The notes beneath the pieces are model-generated. The model was not told the origin of the DNA. It saw only the letters and a program-made list of their open reading frames with translations, and ran no database searches. A stretch of 64,000 nucleotides of DNA from Paenibacillus selenitireducens (GTDB lineage: Bacteria > Bacillota > Bacilli > Paenibacillales > Paenibacillaceae): contig NZ_MSZX01000001.1 in NCBI RefSeq assembly GCF_002021565.1, positions 186,027 to 250,026 on the forward strand, written 5' to 3'. Position numbers and translations under genes: made by a program. Shown here one piece after another: positions 25,079 through 35,010 of this stretch. Each line of letters opens with the position of its first letter. The first letter of the stretch is position 1.

Positions 25079-26608
25079 ATGGTGAAGTTGAAGAAGGCAG
25101 TCATTTTAAGTTTAATTGCATTGATGACGATGAGTACGGTAGCTTGCTCTTCTGGAGGGACCACAGGGGGTAAAGAAGGCGAAAAAACAGGTGAAAGCAG
25201 CAATTCTGGAGCACCGGTAACGGTACGAATTTTGATCGACAAGACGACTAACTTTCCTGAAGATAACACGGTAGTCCAGGAAATCCGCAAAAGAACGGGT
25301 GTTAATGTCCAGTTTTTGGCTGTGGATTCTCCAGACTTGGAAACGAAATTAAATACGATGATCGCGTCAAATGATGTGCCCGATGCATTCCTGAACCCGA
25401 ATAAAGCGAAAATCAAAGATCTGGTTAGTAATCAAGTGATTATTCCTATGGATGATTTATTGAAGACAAATGGGAAAAACGTTACGGACAACAAGGGTTC
25501 CATATTAAAAGGCGCTGCTCAAGTGGATGGTAAAGTGTACGGCATTCCGCGTGGTTGGGGCTTTGGAAGCGCTCTGGCCGTTCGTAAAGACTGGTTGGAC
25601 AAATTGAAGCTGCCCGTTCCGAAGACGATCGATGAATACTATACGGTGTTAAAAGCATTTGCCAATAATGATCCTGACGGCAACGGTCAAAAGGATACGA
25701 TTGGATTGGGGGCTTACTTCGGAGGAGGAAGTGGATACCAGACGTTTCACCATATCTTTGCGGCTTACGGCGTTCCGCTCGGAAGGGGCAAAATGATTGA
25801 CGGGAAAGTGATTCCATGGATATTGCAGCCCGGATTTATGGATGGTATCAAATTCCTGAACAAATTGTATAAAGAAGGCTTGTTGGATCCCGAGTTTGCT
25901 ACGATTTCCAATTTGAAGGAATTTGAGAAGCTGTGGAACGGCAAGATGGGGGCATTCGATTTCACCCCGAACGGGACAACGCAAAACTGGCTGACTCGTT
26001 ATGTTGAAGATCCAAAGCCAGAATTTGAGTATACCGTTATTAAAGGACCAAACAATCAAGGTGGAGCCCTGCGTTTATACCTCGAGGATTCCGGCCCGTG
26101 GATGCACATCAGCAAATCTTCCAAACATCCTGCAGAGGTCATGAAGGTATTGGATTTCTTGATTAGTGAAGAAGGTGATAAATTGACCTGGGCAGGTATT
26201 GAGGGCAAGCATTACAAGATGGAGAACGGCAATTTAACGTGGATCAAACCCTATGACGATGCAACCAGCTTGCGTAATGAGGGAGGATACGCCTACAACG
26301 GCGTGATGAATCGAGTGAATGGTTTTTCGGTTCAATTACTGAACGACAAAACAAAAGCCGGATTGAAGCTTGCTGCTGATAACGCGATCGACGATGCCTA
26401 CCTTTACGATATTCCTGCCATTGATTTAGAGCAAAAGAAAGTGATGGATGACATTATTAATGAAGCCTTCATTACTTTGATTATATCGAATGGCGATCTC
26501 GATAAAGAATACGAGTCGTATAAGACAAAATATTTGGACGCTGGCGGTCAGAAGTGGATCGAACAAGCTACGGAAATTTATAAAAAGGAACATCCAGAGA
26601 AGAAATAG
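25079..26608 (+). CDS. Lipoprotein sugar-binding protein (second system)
   Basis: 509 residues, lipobox TVAC with C23, Gly/Ser-rich tether to about 45, then a large solute-binding fold with DPDGNGQKDTIGLG, a loop found in this LipO/YtcQ-like class. ATG 25079 follows AGGGGGGA; a small hairpin (AGAGC/GCTCT near 25030-25048) lies in the gap after the permease. It should deliver an oligosaccharide or uronate-containing sugar to the permeases at 23148-25023, judging from the sugar-acid enzymes downstream. Confidence 0.92.
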   Translation: MVKLKKAVILSLIALMTMSTVACSSGGTTGGKEGEKTGESSNSGAPVTVRILIDKTTNFPEDNTVVQEIRKRTGVNVQFLAVDSPDLETKLNTMIASNDVPDAFLNPNKAKIKDLVSNQVIIPMDDLLKTNGKNVTDNKGSILKGAAQVDGKVYGIPRGWGFGSALAVRKDWLDKLKLPVPKTIDEYYTVLKAFANNDPDGNGQKDTIGLGAYFGGGSGYQTFHHIFAAYGVPLGRGKMIDGKVIPWILQPGFMDGIKFLNKLYKEGLLDPEFATISNLKEFEKLWNGKMGAFDFTPNGTTQNWLTRYVEDPKPEFEYTVIKGPNNQGGALRLYLEDSGPWMHISKSSKHPAEVMKVLDFLISEEGDKLTWAGIEGKHYKMENGNLTWIKPYDDATSLRNEGGYAYNGVMNRVNGFSVQLLNDKTKAGLKLAADNAIDDAYLYDIPAIDLEQKKVMDDIINEAFITLIISNGDLDKEYESYKTKYLDAGGQKWIEQATEIYKKEHPEKK

Positions 26609-26644
26609 CGTGGATTATAATACAAGTTTCATAGGGGTGTGCAG

Positions 26645-27805
26645 ATGAAAATAACTGGTGTGAATACGTTTGTTGTCGATTGTTACCGTACGAACTTTGT
26701 ATTCGTCAAAATTTACACAGATGAAGGGATTTCAGGGGTTGGAGAAGCAACGCTGGAGTATAAAGAGAACGCTGTAACTGGGGCAATAGAAGATTTAAAA
26801 CGTTACCTCATTGGTAAAAGCCCGCTTGATATCGAAGCGCATTATCACAATATATATCGTGATGCCTACTGGCGGGGCGGGCCCGTTCTGATGTCTGCGC
26901 TTAGTGCAGTGGAAATGGCGTTGTGGGATATTAACGGCAAATCACTAGGTGTTCCTGTTCACAGGTTGCTTGGGGGAAAAGTTAATGAAAAGGTGAAGGT
27001 TTATGCCAATGGGTGGTTTGCCGGCGCCACCTGCGTAGAGGATTTTGGTATAAAAGCCAAGGAAGCGAAGAAGCGCGGATTCAAGGGATTGAAGTGGGAT
27101 CCGTTCGGCAAAGCGTATATGACCCTCTCGAACGAGGAATTGGATAAGGCCCTAGAATGTATTGGCGTTGTGAGAGATGCCGTCGGTTATGACATGGATC
27201 TATTCATTGAGGGGCATGGTCGGTTTAATGTACCTACAGCGATCAAGATCGCGCAGGAGATTCAGGCTTTCAAGCCGGTGTGGTTCGAAGAACCGGTTCC
27301 GCCAGATAGTTTGGACGCCATGCTGGATGTAAGGCGGAAATCTCCGGTCGCCATCGCAGGCGGGGAAAGATTATTTACTCGACAAGCGTTCAGCGAAGTG
27401 TTCAAAAGAAAGGCACTGGACTATGTTCAGCCGGATATCAGCCATGCCGGAGGCATTATGGAATGCCGCAAAATCGCTGCAATGGCAGAGGCGAACTATA
27501 TTCCATTCGCCCCTCATAACCCGAGCGGTCCAGTAGCCAACGCTGCTACCTTGCAATTGGCCGCATGTACGCCTAACTTTTTTTATCTGGAAATTATGGC
27601 AAGCGATGTGCCTTGGCGGAAAGAGATTACGAATGAACAGCTGCATTTCGAGGATGGATATATGACGATCCCGGATAAACCGGGGTTAGGCATAGAACTG
27701 CATGAAGACGCAGCAATTCAGCATCCTTATGTTCCGCATGATTTGCGGCATTATAACGGGCAACTCATTCAAATCAGACCGCCGGCTGCCGAGTTCTATT
27801 TTTAA
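26645..27805 (+). CDS. Enolase-superfamily sugar-acid dehydratase (mandelate racemase/galactonate dehydratase group)
   Basis: 386 residues. ATG 26645 is 7 nt from AGGGG; a GTG two codons earlier overlaps the ribosome site. The N-terminal capping domain is at 1-115. The barrel has the KWDPFG lysine segment (about 155-160), a first metal region IEGHGRF (Glu/His where E. coli galactonate dehydratase has Asp/His), EEP (second ligand), AGGERL (third ligand), a DISHAGG segment, and PHNPSGP with the catalytic His. This pattern fits acid-sugar dehydratases of the galactonate dehydratase type; the exact sugar is not determined. In the cluster it would remove water from the aldonate made by the SDR and lactonase. 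Confidence 0.88.
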   Translation: MKITGVNTFVVDCYRTNFVFVKIYTDEGISGVGEATLEYKENAVTGAIEDLKRYLIGKSPLDIEAHYHNIYRDAYWRGGPVLMSALSAVEMALWDINGKSLGVPVHRLLGGKVNEKVKVYANGWFAGATCVEDFGIKAKEAKKRGFKGLKWDPFGKAYMTLSNEELDKALECIGVVRDAVGYDMDLFIEGHGRFNVPTAIKIAQEIQAFKPVWFEEPVPPDSLDAMLDVRRKSPVAIAGGERLFTRQAFSEVFKRKALDYVQPDISHAGGIMECRKIAAMAEANYIPFAPHNPSGPVANAATLQLAACTPNFFYLEIMASDVPWRKEITNEQLHFEDGYMTIPDKPGLGIELHEDAAIQHPYVPHDLRHYNGQLIQIRPPAAEFYF

Positions 27806-27836
27806 GCCATATCCGAAACCGAGGTGAAGAATCGTT

Positions 27837-28589
27837 ATGTTTGATTTATCTGGAAAAGTGGTCCTGGTTACGGGGTCATCGCAAGGTCTCGGACGCGGGA
27901 TGATCTTAGGCATGGCTGAGGCCGGAGCTAATGTAATTATTAATGCACTAGATGTGACGGACAGCACACTTCATCTTGTTGAGCAGGTCAAGGCGATAGG
28001 GCGAGAGGCCATTGCGATTCAAGCTGACGTCAGCCAAGAAGAGGATGTCCAAAGATTGTTTCATAAGGCGGTAGAGAAGTATGGCCGCCTTGATATCATG
28101 GTCAACAATGCTGGTACTTCCAGAGCGGAAACGATCGACGAAACGTCGCTGCAAAGTTGGAATGAAATTATGAACAACAATTTGACGAGCACGTTCTTAT
28201 GCTCGAAGTATGCCATGGACATCATGATGCCGCAAAAAAGCGGAAGAATTATTTCCATAAGTTCGGTCGTTGGACATCAGGGTGCATTGTATGGTCATGT
28301 TCATTACGCTGCTAGTAAAAGCGGACAGATCGGCTTCACGAAAACACTCGCCCGAACGGCCGCTCCTTATGGCATTACCGTAAATGCGATCGCACCGGGC
28401 ATTATCGAAACTGAATTATTGCTTCAAACGCATGGGGATGAGAAGCTGAACAAGTTAACCGAATCCGTACCTCTAGGCTTAGGGAAGCTTGAAGATGTTG
28501 CGGCTGCGGCGGTATTCCTGGCCAGCGATGAAGCCAGGTACATTACCGGAGTTACGCTGGATGTGAACGGCGGTCTTTATTTAAGATAA
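27837..28589 (+). CDS. SDR family NAD(P)-dependent dehydrogenase
   Basis: 250 residues. Rossmann motif TGSSQGLG (12-19), NNAG near 90, catalytic Ser in SISSVVG (about 142) and Y-x3-K in YAASKSG (about 157-161), then PGIIETE. A classical SDR of FabG-like size. Starts at ATG 27837 after GAGGTGA, 31 nt downstream of the dehydratase and likely co-transcribed. In context it is a good candidate for oxidising a free sugar to its lactone or a related step. Confidence 0.92.
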   Translation: MFDLSGKVVLVTGSSQGLGRGMILGMAEAGANVIINALDVTDSTLHLVEQVKAIGREAIAIQADVSQEEDVQRLFHKAVEKYGRLDIMVNNAGTSRAETIDETSLQSWNEIMNNNLTSTFLCSKYAMDIMMPQKSGRIISISSVVGHQGALYGHVHYAASKSGQIGFTKTLARTAAPYGITVNAIAPGIIETELLLQTHGDEKLNKLTESVPLGLGKLEDVAAAAVFLASDEARYITGVTLDVNGGLYLR

Positions 28590-28608
28590 AGAAAGGACAG
28601 ATCGGGAA

Positions 28609-30570
28609 ATGACTCTTTCAATTAAGGCAGGACAATTACAGTTTGCTGTAGATCCGCAGGGACGGTTCGTACGTTGGTCGGCGGAGGGACTTCTATTACA
28701 AGAGAGTGCAGGAGCGGATTTCTGGAGAATTCAACTGGACGACGGCGAGTTTCGCGACATGTCCGTTCGATCAAGCCTTCAGAGCGGGATCGTAACCGAA
28801 ATTGAGGGTGGATTGGCTATCCAATATAATCAGCTCGAAGCAGAGGACGGTAATACCTATCCAGTCTTGTTTCGCGTTCAGATTCTCGTAGTTGGAGAAC
28901 AATTGCACTTCTCATACAAGGTAACCAATCAAAGCGAGGTACGAGTCAATGAGGTCAAACTTCCATTCGTAGATGTATCCGTTGTTGCGGATGAACAGCG
29001 CTTTCGCGATGTTCTGTACCGCAGTGAGGGGCATGGACACCGACTTGCAGATCCTTGGACAGCAATTGACAAGGCTCACAGTGAATACATGTCCAGCGAT
29101 AACCATGAGATTTGGCTCGACATGACCTATCCGAGTTTCGGCAGCATGGCTTGGTTCGGTGTGCAGAGCGGTTCGCATTTCCTCTATGTAGGTCGGCATG
29201 ATGATAACTTCACTACTTGTGTGTTGGCCGCAGGGATAGGTCCGCGTAACAGCGATCCGCGTCTCGTTCTAGCCGTTTCTCAGTTCCCCTTGGTGCAAGG
29301 CGGAGAAGAAGTTTCATCTCCCACATCTGTCGTAGCGTTCGTTCCCGGGGATTGGCGGCAGGGCTCGGCCATTTACAGACAATGGGCGGATGGTTGGTTC
29401 AGTGAACCGCAGAAACCTGACTGGGTACAAGAGCTTCGAGGATGGCAGCGAATCATCATGAAGCATCAGTTCGGTAAAATCTATTTCCGTTATGAAGATT
29501 TACCACGAGTCTATGAGGAAGGCAAGGCGGTCGGGGTGGAAATGATTCTGCTCTTCGGTTGGTGGAAGGGCGGCTTCGATAACGGTTATCCCGTATATGA
29601 GCCGGATCCTGCCCTTGGCGGAGAAGAAGGGCTAAAAGCAGCGATTGCGGAAGTGCAGCGTCGGGGGGGACGTGTTGCTCTTTACACAAATGGCGTACTG
29701 ATCGATGTAAACTCAGACTATTACAAGGAAACCGGACACCGGATTTGCCGCAAAAATATTGATGGTATGGAGTACAGGGAGCATTATAAATTCAACAATG
29801 ACGGCATGCTGCTGCGAAATTTTGGCTACAAAAGCTTTGTGTCTGCCTGTCAGGCTACTGATGAATGGAATAAGCAGCTTATCCAGATCGGTCAACAAAA
29901 ATTGAGCTACAATCCGGACTCCATTTTCTACGATCAGATCGCTGGACATTTTCCTCATCTCTGTTTCGATGCCACACATGATCATGGAAACCGTGGGGAT
30001 AACGAGACGATTTGGCGTCGGCGCAATTTGCAGCAATTGCGTGAATTATGCAAGGAGGACAAAGCTTTCGGCTCTGAATTCGTTGTCGATTGTTATGCGC
30101 CGCTTCTGGATTTCCATCATAGCTGCGGGTATGCCAGCTTCAAGGACGATGACTCGTTCCCCGAACTTTATCGGCAGACGTTCCCAGAGACGATTATGTC
30201 CAATCGGTTCATTCATGATGAGAGAAGTGATTTTAGGCGACAGCTTAACTTCGCATTTGTGTACGGGTATCGTTTTGACATCGCGATTTTCCGCAGCCGG
30301 GCAACCGTGACTGCGGCTGAGGCCTATGCAAGCTATGTTAAGGAATTGATCGCTATACGCGACCGTTACGCCGAATTTTTCTATCACGGCACCTTTTCAC
30401 TGGATACTGATATGGAACTGCCTGAGGGAATGATCAAAACAGAATACGTTCATCATGCGAGAAGACTTTTCGTATTCTGGAATGATTCTGCAGTGGAGAA
30501 ACAGATTTCTTTCCAAAACCGAATAATTCGTTTGGAAGCCAATGAATTTCGATGTGAAATTGTGGAATAA
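28609..30570 (+). CDS. Putative cytoplasmic glycosidase (DUF6259-like TIM barrel)
   Basis: 653 residues, no signal peptide. The N-terminal half (1-265) is a beta-supersandwich like that of GH36/GH31-type enzymes. The middle is a barrel with MILLFGWWKGGFDNGYP, RVALYTNGVLID and DSIFYDQIAGHF; an Asp in SIFYDQI is in the position expected for a nucleophile. A small beta domain closes the C-terminus (after about 590). The overall plan recalls proteins annotated as DUF6259; I am recalling that name and have not searched. It probably hydrolyses an imported oligosaccharide. It lies 20 nt after the SDR gene in the same operon. Confidence 0.7.
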   Translation: MTLSIKAGQLQFAVDPQGRFVRWSAEGLLLQESAGADFWRIQLDDGEFRDMSVRSSLQSGIVTEIEGGLAIQYNQLEAEDGNTYPVLFRVQILVVGEQLHFSYKVTNQSEVRVNEVKLPFVDVSVVADEQRFRDVLYRSEGHGHRLADPWTAIDKAHSEYMSSDNHEIWLDMTYPSFGSMAWFGVQSGSHFLYVGRHDDNFTTCVLAAGIGPRNSDPRLVLAVSQFPLVQGGEEVSSPTSVVAFVPGDWRQGSAIYRQWADGWFSEPQKPDWVQELRGWQRIIMKHQFGKIYFRYEDLPRVYEEGKAVGVEMILLFGWWKGGFDNGYPVYEPDPALGGEEGLKAAIAEVQRRGGRVALYTNGVLIDVNSDYYKETGHRICRKNIDGMEYREHYKFNNDGMLLRNFGYKSFVSACQATDEWNKQLIQIGQQKLSYNPDSIFYDQIAGHFPHLCFDATHDHGNRGDNETIWRRRNLQQLRELCKEDKAFGSEFVVDCYAPLLDFHHSCGYASFKDDDSFPELYRQTFPETIMSNRFIHDERSDFRRQLNFAFVYGYRFDIAIFRSRATVTAAEAYASYVKELIAIRDRYAEFFYHGTFSLDTDMELPEGMIKTEYVHHARRLFVFWNDSAVEKQISFQNRIIRLEANEFRCEIVE

Positions 30571-30651
30571 GTAGTGTGGTAAAAGGGGCAGCAAGGTTGC
30601 TATGTGTTCAAGTCGGCACGGATCAATCTTGTTGTTTTCGCTTAGTTATAA

Positions 30652-30668
30652 ATCGAAGCGCTTACAAT
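30652..30668 (+). promoter_or_regulatory. cre-like site before secreted glycosidase
   Basis: AAGCGCTTACA, reverse TGTAAGCGCTT, the same core as at 23117-23130, about 40-50 nt before ATG 30705. Suggests catabolite control of the secreted enzyme. Confidence 0.4.
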
Positions 30669-30704
30669 ACATGCTTGTTAATCATAAGGGAGGCTGTTTA
30701 CAGT

Positions 30705-33700
30705 ATGTATAAAAAAATAGTATCGGGTGTGGTTTTTTGTGTGTTTTTAGCTGCGCTGCTATTCCCAGGGTCGGCAAGTCTGGCTGTTGGCGCTGGAGAT
30801 ACCGGCGTACTACAATTTCAAGACGATTTTAGCGAGGGCATGTCGTTATGGAAGGGGGTAAAAGGATCATGGGTTGTTGATAACGGGGCTCTTCGGGTTA
30901 CCTCGTCCAGTACGAACGAAATAGAGCCGAAGGGATCGAATTCCGTTTGGCAGGATCAAATTGTCGATTTTCGCATCCAAATCGTGGGAGCGCCAGGAGG
31001 CGGTTTTACAAGAGTCTTTACCAGGTTTGTGAGCAACACCAGCAATTTGGGATTGCTGATCAGACCTTCGGGATTAAGCTATACCATAAATGGAGCTGCA
31101 GAGTCGTACCTTTCCAGTTATACATTTACCGTGGGTACGAACTATGACGTAAAGATGATCCTTTCAGGAAGTACGGCAACCATCTATGCCAAAACGGAAG
31201 CGGCATCCGATTACACGAGCGTAGGGACGATTTCAGGCTTGCCCGTACAGAACGGAAAGCTGAAATTCCAAACATCCAATGACAAGGTGCTGTTGGATAA
31301 TGTCAAAGTATCTAATATGCAATCTTCCGCTTTTATGGTAAATGGACGCGTATTGTCTTCATTAAATCTGGGAAGTCCATCTGCTTTGCAGCTAATCAAT
31401 ACAACCGGAAAAACCGTTGTCTGGACTTCTAGTGACACGACGAGGGCAACCGTAGATGGAAATGGTGTGGTAACTGCTGTAAGCAGGGGCCTGGTAACGA
31501 TTACGGCTGCTACGGCTGATAATCTGGAACAAGCCAGATTTGATATCTATGTGAAGGACCCGGTCGATCCCGCAGGGATATTGCAGTTCCAGGACGATTT
31601 CAGCAATGGCATGAGTTTGTGGAATGCCGTATCCGGAGCATGGGGAATCGATCATTCGCAGCTTATTTCCCCGGCCGCCTCATCCTCTTTGCTTGAGCCT
31701 AAAGGGACCGATACCAAGTGGAGGAATATGACGGTATCAATGAGGTTTAACCGACTCGCCACCAGCTCTAACGATAACTTTATTTCGATCAAATTAAGGT
31801 ACGTCAACGAAGCCGATTATACACGTTTGCTGATCAGAGGTACCGGATTAAGTTATATCCAAGCAGGTGGACCGGAGCAGTCTTTTTATGCAACGACATT
31901 CAACATGGGGACGGATTATGATATCAAATTGGTTGCGCTGGATGATTTGGTGCAAGTGTATGTAAAAAAAGCAGCCGATCCTGATTACATTATTGCGGGT
32001 GCGATTTCCAATGCTTCCTACAACTTCGGCAAAGTACAACTGACAACTTACAATGTAAAGGCTTCTTTAGATGACATTCAAATATGGAACCATGAAAGCT
32101 CACCGTTTATTTTGGGTGAAAAATTAAGTGCTTTCGACACGGGCTTGGACGAATCGCTGCAATTGAAGAATATAACCGGGAAAAGTGTGGTGTGGGGTTC
32201 AAGCGACAACCAGGTGGCGACAGTAGATCAGACGGGAGCTGTTACAGCGCTCGCGCGAGGACAGGCGGTCATTACCGCAGCAACCTATGACGGACTCTAT
32301 CAGGATAAGGGTGAAATCGTGGTCAAGGATCCGATTAATCCTACCGGAGTATTGCAGTTCCAGGACGATTTCAGCCATGGCATGAGTGCGTGGAAAGCTG
32401 TATACGGGACGTGGACGGTTGATCATTCCCGGCTTTCTTCGACCTCAACGGCGTCCTCCTTGATCGAATTGAAAGGGACGGAAACAACGTGGAGGAACCA
32501 AACGATTTCTATGAGGTTTAACCGAGGCGAAGACCTGGCAGGCAACTTTATTTCTGTGAAGTTCAGGTATGTCAGTGAAGCCGACTATACACGTTTGCTG
32601 ATCAGAAGCACCGGATTAAGTTACATCAAAGCAGGAGGCACAGAGCAGTCGATGTATGCAACGACATTTAACACGGGGGAGGATTACGATATTAAATTGG
32701 TTGCGCTGGATAATTGGGTTCAGGTTTATGTGAAAAGCGTAACCGATCCTGACTATACGTATGCGGGTGCCATTTCCAATGTTTCCTATGTATTCGGCAA
32801 GGTGCAGCTGACGACGTATAATGTAAAGACTACGGTAGATGACATACAAATATGGAACCATGAAAGCTCGCCCTTTGTCTTGAACGCCAAACTTACTGCA
32901 ATCGCAAGTGGATCTAGCGAACCGCTGCAACTGACCCATACGACAGGGGAAAATGTGGTGTGGACTTCAAGCAATACGCAGGTGGCGACCGTAGACCAGA
33001 CGGGAGTGGTTACAGCCATTGCGAAAGGTCAGACAGTCGTTACCGCTGCAACGTATGACGCTTCCTTTCAGGATAAGAGCGATATCGTCGTATATGTCCG
33101 GCCTACAGGAATTGCCCTCAACAAATCGGTTGCATCGCTCTACGTTGGTGAAGCTGAGGAACTTACAGCTTCGGTTAGTCCGGAGGATGCCGATAATCCG
33201 TTTACCATATGGACTTCCAGTGATCCTTCTGTAGTAAGCTTGGTTGGAGGCTCCAGTACATCCAGAGCCATTAAAGCCCTGTCTGCAGGGACAGCGGTAA
33301 TCACCGTTACTACCGTAGACGGCGGATTCTCGGATTCGACCCAAGTTGTTGTGAATCCTGTGCCGGAACCAACCGTATCCATGGCTGAATTCGCGATTGA
33401 TCCGACTCCGAATGCCCTGCCGCCCCATTTCTTAGGAGCACATAACGAACAATTGGTGAAGGTTGGAAGGGTAACGGACTTTCAATTGGCAAGCTTTGAT
33501 AACCTGGGCATGGATCTCAAGCTTCAAAATGTTCGTGGACCCGATGGAACGGGTGCAAATTATTACTTGTACAACGAAGGCACGGTCATGAATTCAAAGG
33601 ATCCGCGTTATCAGCAATTCTATGGGAATCGAACCGTTGGGGCGGTAGAGAGTGTGAATCTGCAGCCCGGGTACCCGGGATTATATCTGGCGGATTCCTA

Positions 33701-34904
33701 TCATCTCTCCAATACATTAGAGGTTCCTTATATCTATGTTTTGAATGTAAGCTCTCAGTCCGTGGACGAAATCGTGGCACAAGTTCAGCAGATGAAGCAG
33801 CAAACCACACAACCCATCTATGTGGAACTGGGGAACGAGCTTTATTCCATCTTGAATGATGCAAGCTTCCCGTCAGTCACTGAATATATCGCCAAATGCA
33901 AATTAATCTATCAGGGAATTAAAGGCATAGATCCAACCATTAAGATCGGGATTGTGGCTGTCGCAAAAGATTTGGAAGACCGAATAGCGGCTGATCCCAA
34001 TAATCAGCCAGACCCTAATGTGGATTGGGGAGCTACGCAGGGAGGACGCGTTGCCCTATGGAATCAGACTCTCATGACAGACAGCAGTTTCTATGACGCC
34101 ATCATCGTCCATGTGTATTCGCCCATTCCCAATTTATTTGATGTAACGAACAGCAAAATGATGAAATACTTGTATACGTATAATCAAAGTGCATTGGAAG
34201 GTCTAGTCTTTCAGAAAAACCAATTCTCTGGCAAGGAAATATGGGTGACCGAATGGTCTTCTCTTCCAACCGTCATTTTTGGCGAGAAAGACCCTAACGA
34301 AAAGGCACGCAAGCAATTTATGAAAACTCCGGCATTTGCGATGCACAATATGGAACGCATGCTGCAAATGATCGAGTCGGGTGCAGTGACGATTTCGGAC
34401 GTACATGCGATGGTAGATCCCCAAGGGTTTGGAATCGTGCAGCAAACCGCGGGTGGAGATCTCGCTGCATTACCGAATTATTATGTATTTAAAGCTTTGG
34501 GAGATTTGCTCAACTCCAATAGCAGCTATTACAAGCTCAATCTTGTACACGGTAATGTTCAAAATGAAAAGCTGCGGTTCATAGCAACGGATGTCTATTA
34601 TAACGTTGCGGATGTTGGTGCATGGGGGTTCGGTGATGCGGGCGGCATTAAGAAGGTCATTTTTGCCAATCGGACGATGAACCCTGCCAACGTTTCCATA
34701 CCCGGATGGGATCTTAAAACAAAATGGGTATATGGGGGCTCCAATCCTTTACCCGAGTTCCTGACGAACCCGAATGCGAGTTGGTTAGACGCGCCGCAAG
34801 CGAATCCATTACCGGAGACGCCATCTCCCATGTTCACCGGAGAGATTCAATTGAAGCCTTACTCCATGACGATTGTGGATGTCATTGCACCTGTCAATCC
34901 ATAA
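30705..34904 (+). CDS. Secreted modular clan-A glycosidase with triple repeat
   Basis: 1399 residues from ATG 30705 (after AAGGGAGG). Signal peptide to about residue 34. Three repeats of about 250 residues follow (about 35-285, 286-540, 541-795), each a concanavalin-like module beginning with LQFQDDF and ending in a Big2-type Ig domain (VVWxSSDxxxATVD); a fourth Big2 domain reaches about 885. The C-terminal catalytic domain (about 890-1399) is a TIM barrel with acid/base E1045 (VELGNEL) and nucleophile E1183 (WVTEWSS), the clan-A arrangement, like GH39/GH51/GH79 relatives. It is probably an extracellular enzyme anchored to polysaccharide by its repeats. The family cannot be fixed by eye. A terminator follows. 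Confidence 0.85.
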   Translation: MYKKIVSGVVFCVFLAALLFPGSASLAVGAGDTGVLQFQDDFSEGMSLWKGVKGSWVVDNGALRVTSSSTNEIEPKGSNSVWQDQIVDFRIQIVGAPGGGFTRVFTRFVSNTSNLGLLIRPSGLSYTINGAAESYLSSYTFTVGTNYDVKMILSGSTATIYAKTEAASDYTSVGTISGLPVQNGKLKFQTSNDKVLLDNVKVSNMQSSAFMVNGRVLSSLNLGSPSALQLINTTGKTVVWTSSDTTRATVDGNGVVTAVSRGLVTITAATADNLEQARFDIYVKDPVDPAGILQFQDDFSNGMSLWNAVSGAWGIDHSQLISPAASSSLLEPKGTDTKWRNMTVSMRFNRLATSSNDNFISIKLRYVNEADYTRLLIRGTGLSYIQAGGPEQSFYATTFNMGTDYDIKLVALDDLVQVYVKKAADPDYIIAGAISNASYNFGKVQLTTYNVKASLDDIQIWNHESSPFILGEKLSAFDTGLDESLQLKNITGKSVVWGSSDNQVATVDQTGAVTALARGQAVITAATYDGLYQDKGEIVVKDPINPTGVLQFQDDFSHGMSAWKAVYGTWTVDHSRLSSTSTASSLIELKGTETTWRNQTISMRFNRGEDLAGNFISVKFRYVSEADYTRLLIRSTGLSYIKAGGTEQSMYATTFNTGEDYDIKLVALDNWVQVYVKSVTDPDYTYAGAISNVSYVFGKVQLTTYNVKTTVDDIQIWNHESSPFVLNAKLTAIASGSSEPLQLTHTTGENVVWTSSNTQVATVDQTGVVTAIAKGQTVVTAATYDASFQDKSDIVVYVRPTGIALNKSVASLYVGEAEELTASVSPEDADNPFTIWTSSDPSVVSLVGGSSTSRAIKALSAGTAVITVTTVDGGFSDSTQVVVNPVPEPTVSMAEFAIDPTPNALPPHFLGAHNEQLVKVGRVTDFQLASFDNLGMDLKLQNVRGPDGTGANYYLYNEGTVMNSKDPRYQQFYGNRTVGAVESVNLQPGYPGLYLADSYHLSNTLEVPYIYVLNVSSQSVDEIVAQVQQMKQQTTQPIYVELGNELYSILNDASFPSVTEYIAKCKLIYQGIKGIDPTIKIGIVAVAKDLEDRIAADPNNQPDPNVDWGATQGGRVALWNQTLMTDSSFYDAIIVHVYSPIPNLFDVTNSKMMKYLYTYNQSALEGLVFQKNQFSGKEIWVTEWSSLPTVIFGEKDPNEKARKQFMKTPAFAMHNMERMLQMIESGAVTISDVHAMVDPQGFGIVQQTAGGDLAALPNYYVFKALGDLLNSNSSYYKLNLVHGNVQNEKLRFIATDVYYNVADVGAWGFGDAGGIKKVIFANRTMNPANVSIPGWDLKTKWVYGGSNPLPEFLTNPNASWLDAPQANPLPETPSPMFTGEIQLKPYSMTIVDVIAPVNP

Positions 34905-34928
34905 CTGTCGTTCAAGATTAGAAGCAAG

Positions 34929-34977
34929 TGGCTGTCCTCAAGTAGATTTATCTACTTCTAGGACAGCCATTTTTTTC
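34929..34977 (+). terminator. Rho-independent terminator
   Basis: TGGCTGTCCT..AAGTAGA/TCTACTT..AGGACAGCCA stem followed by seven T; ends the long cluster and faces the AraC gene. Confidence 0.85.
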
Positions 34978-35010
34978 GGTAGATGGAATCGCTGCGTTCA
35001 TGCGCTACTT

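Noticed and set aside
32967-33428. A 153-codon minus-strand frame inside the secreted glycosidase
   Set aside because: Antisense shadow of repetitive coding sequence; no start signals and the plus-strand protein is clear.
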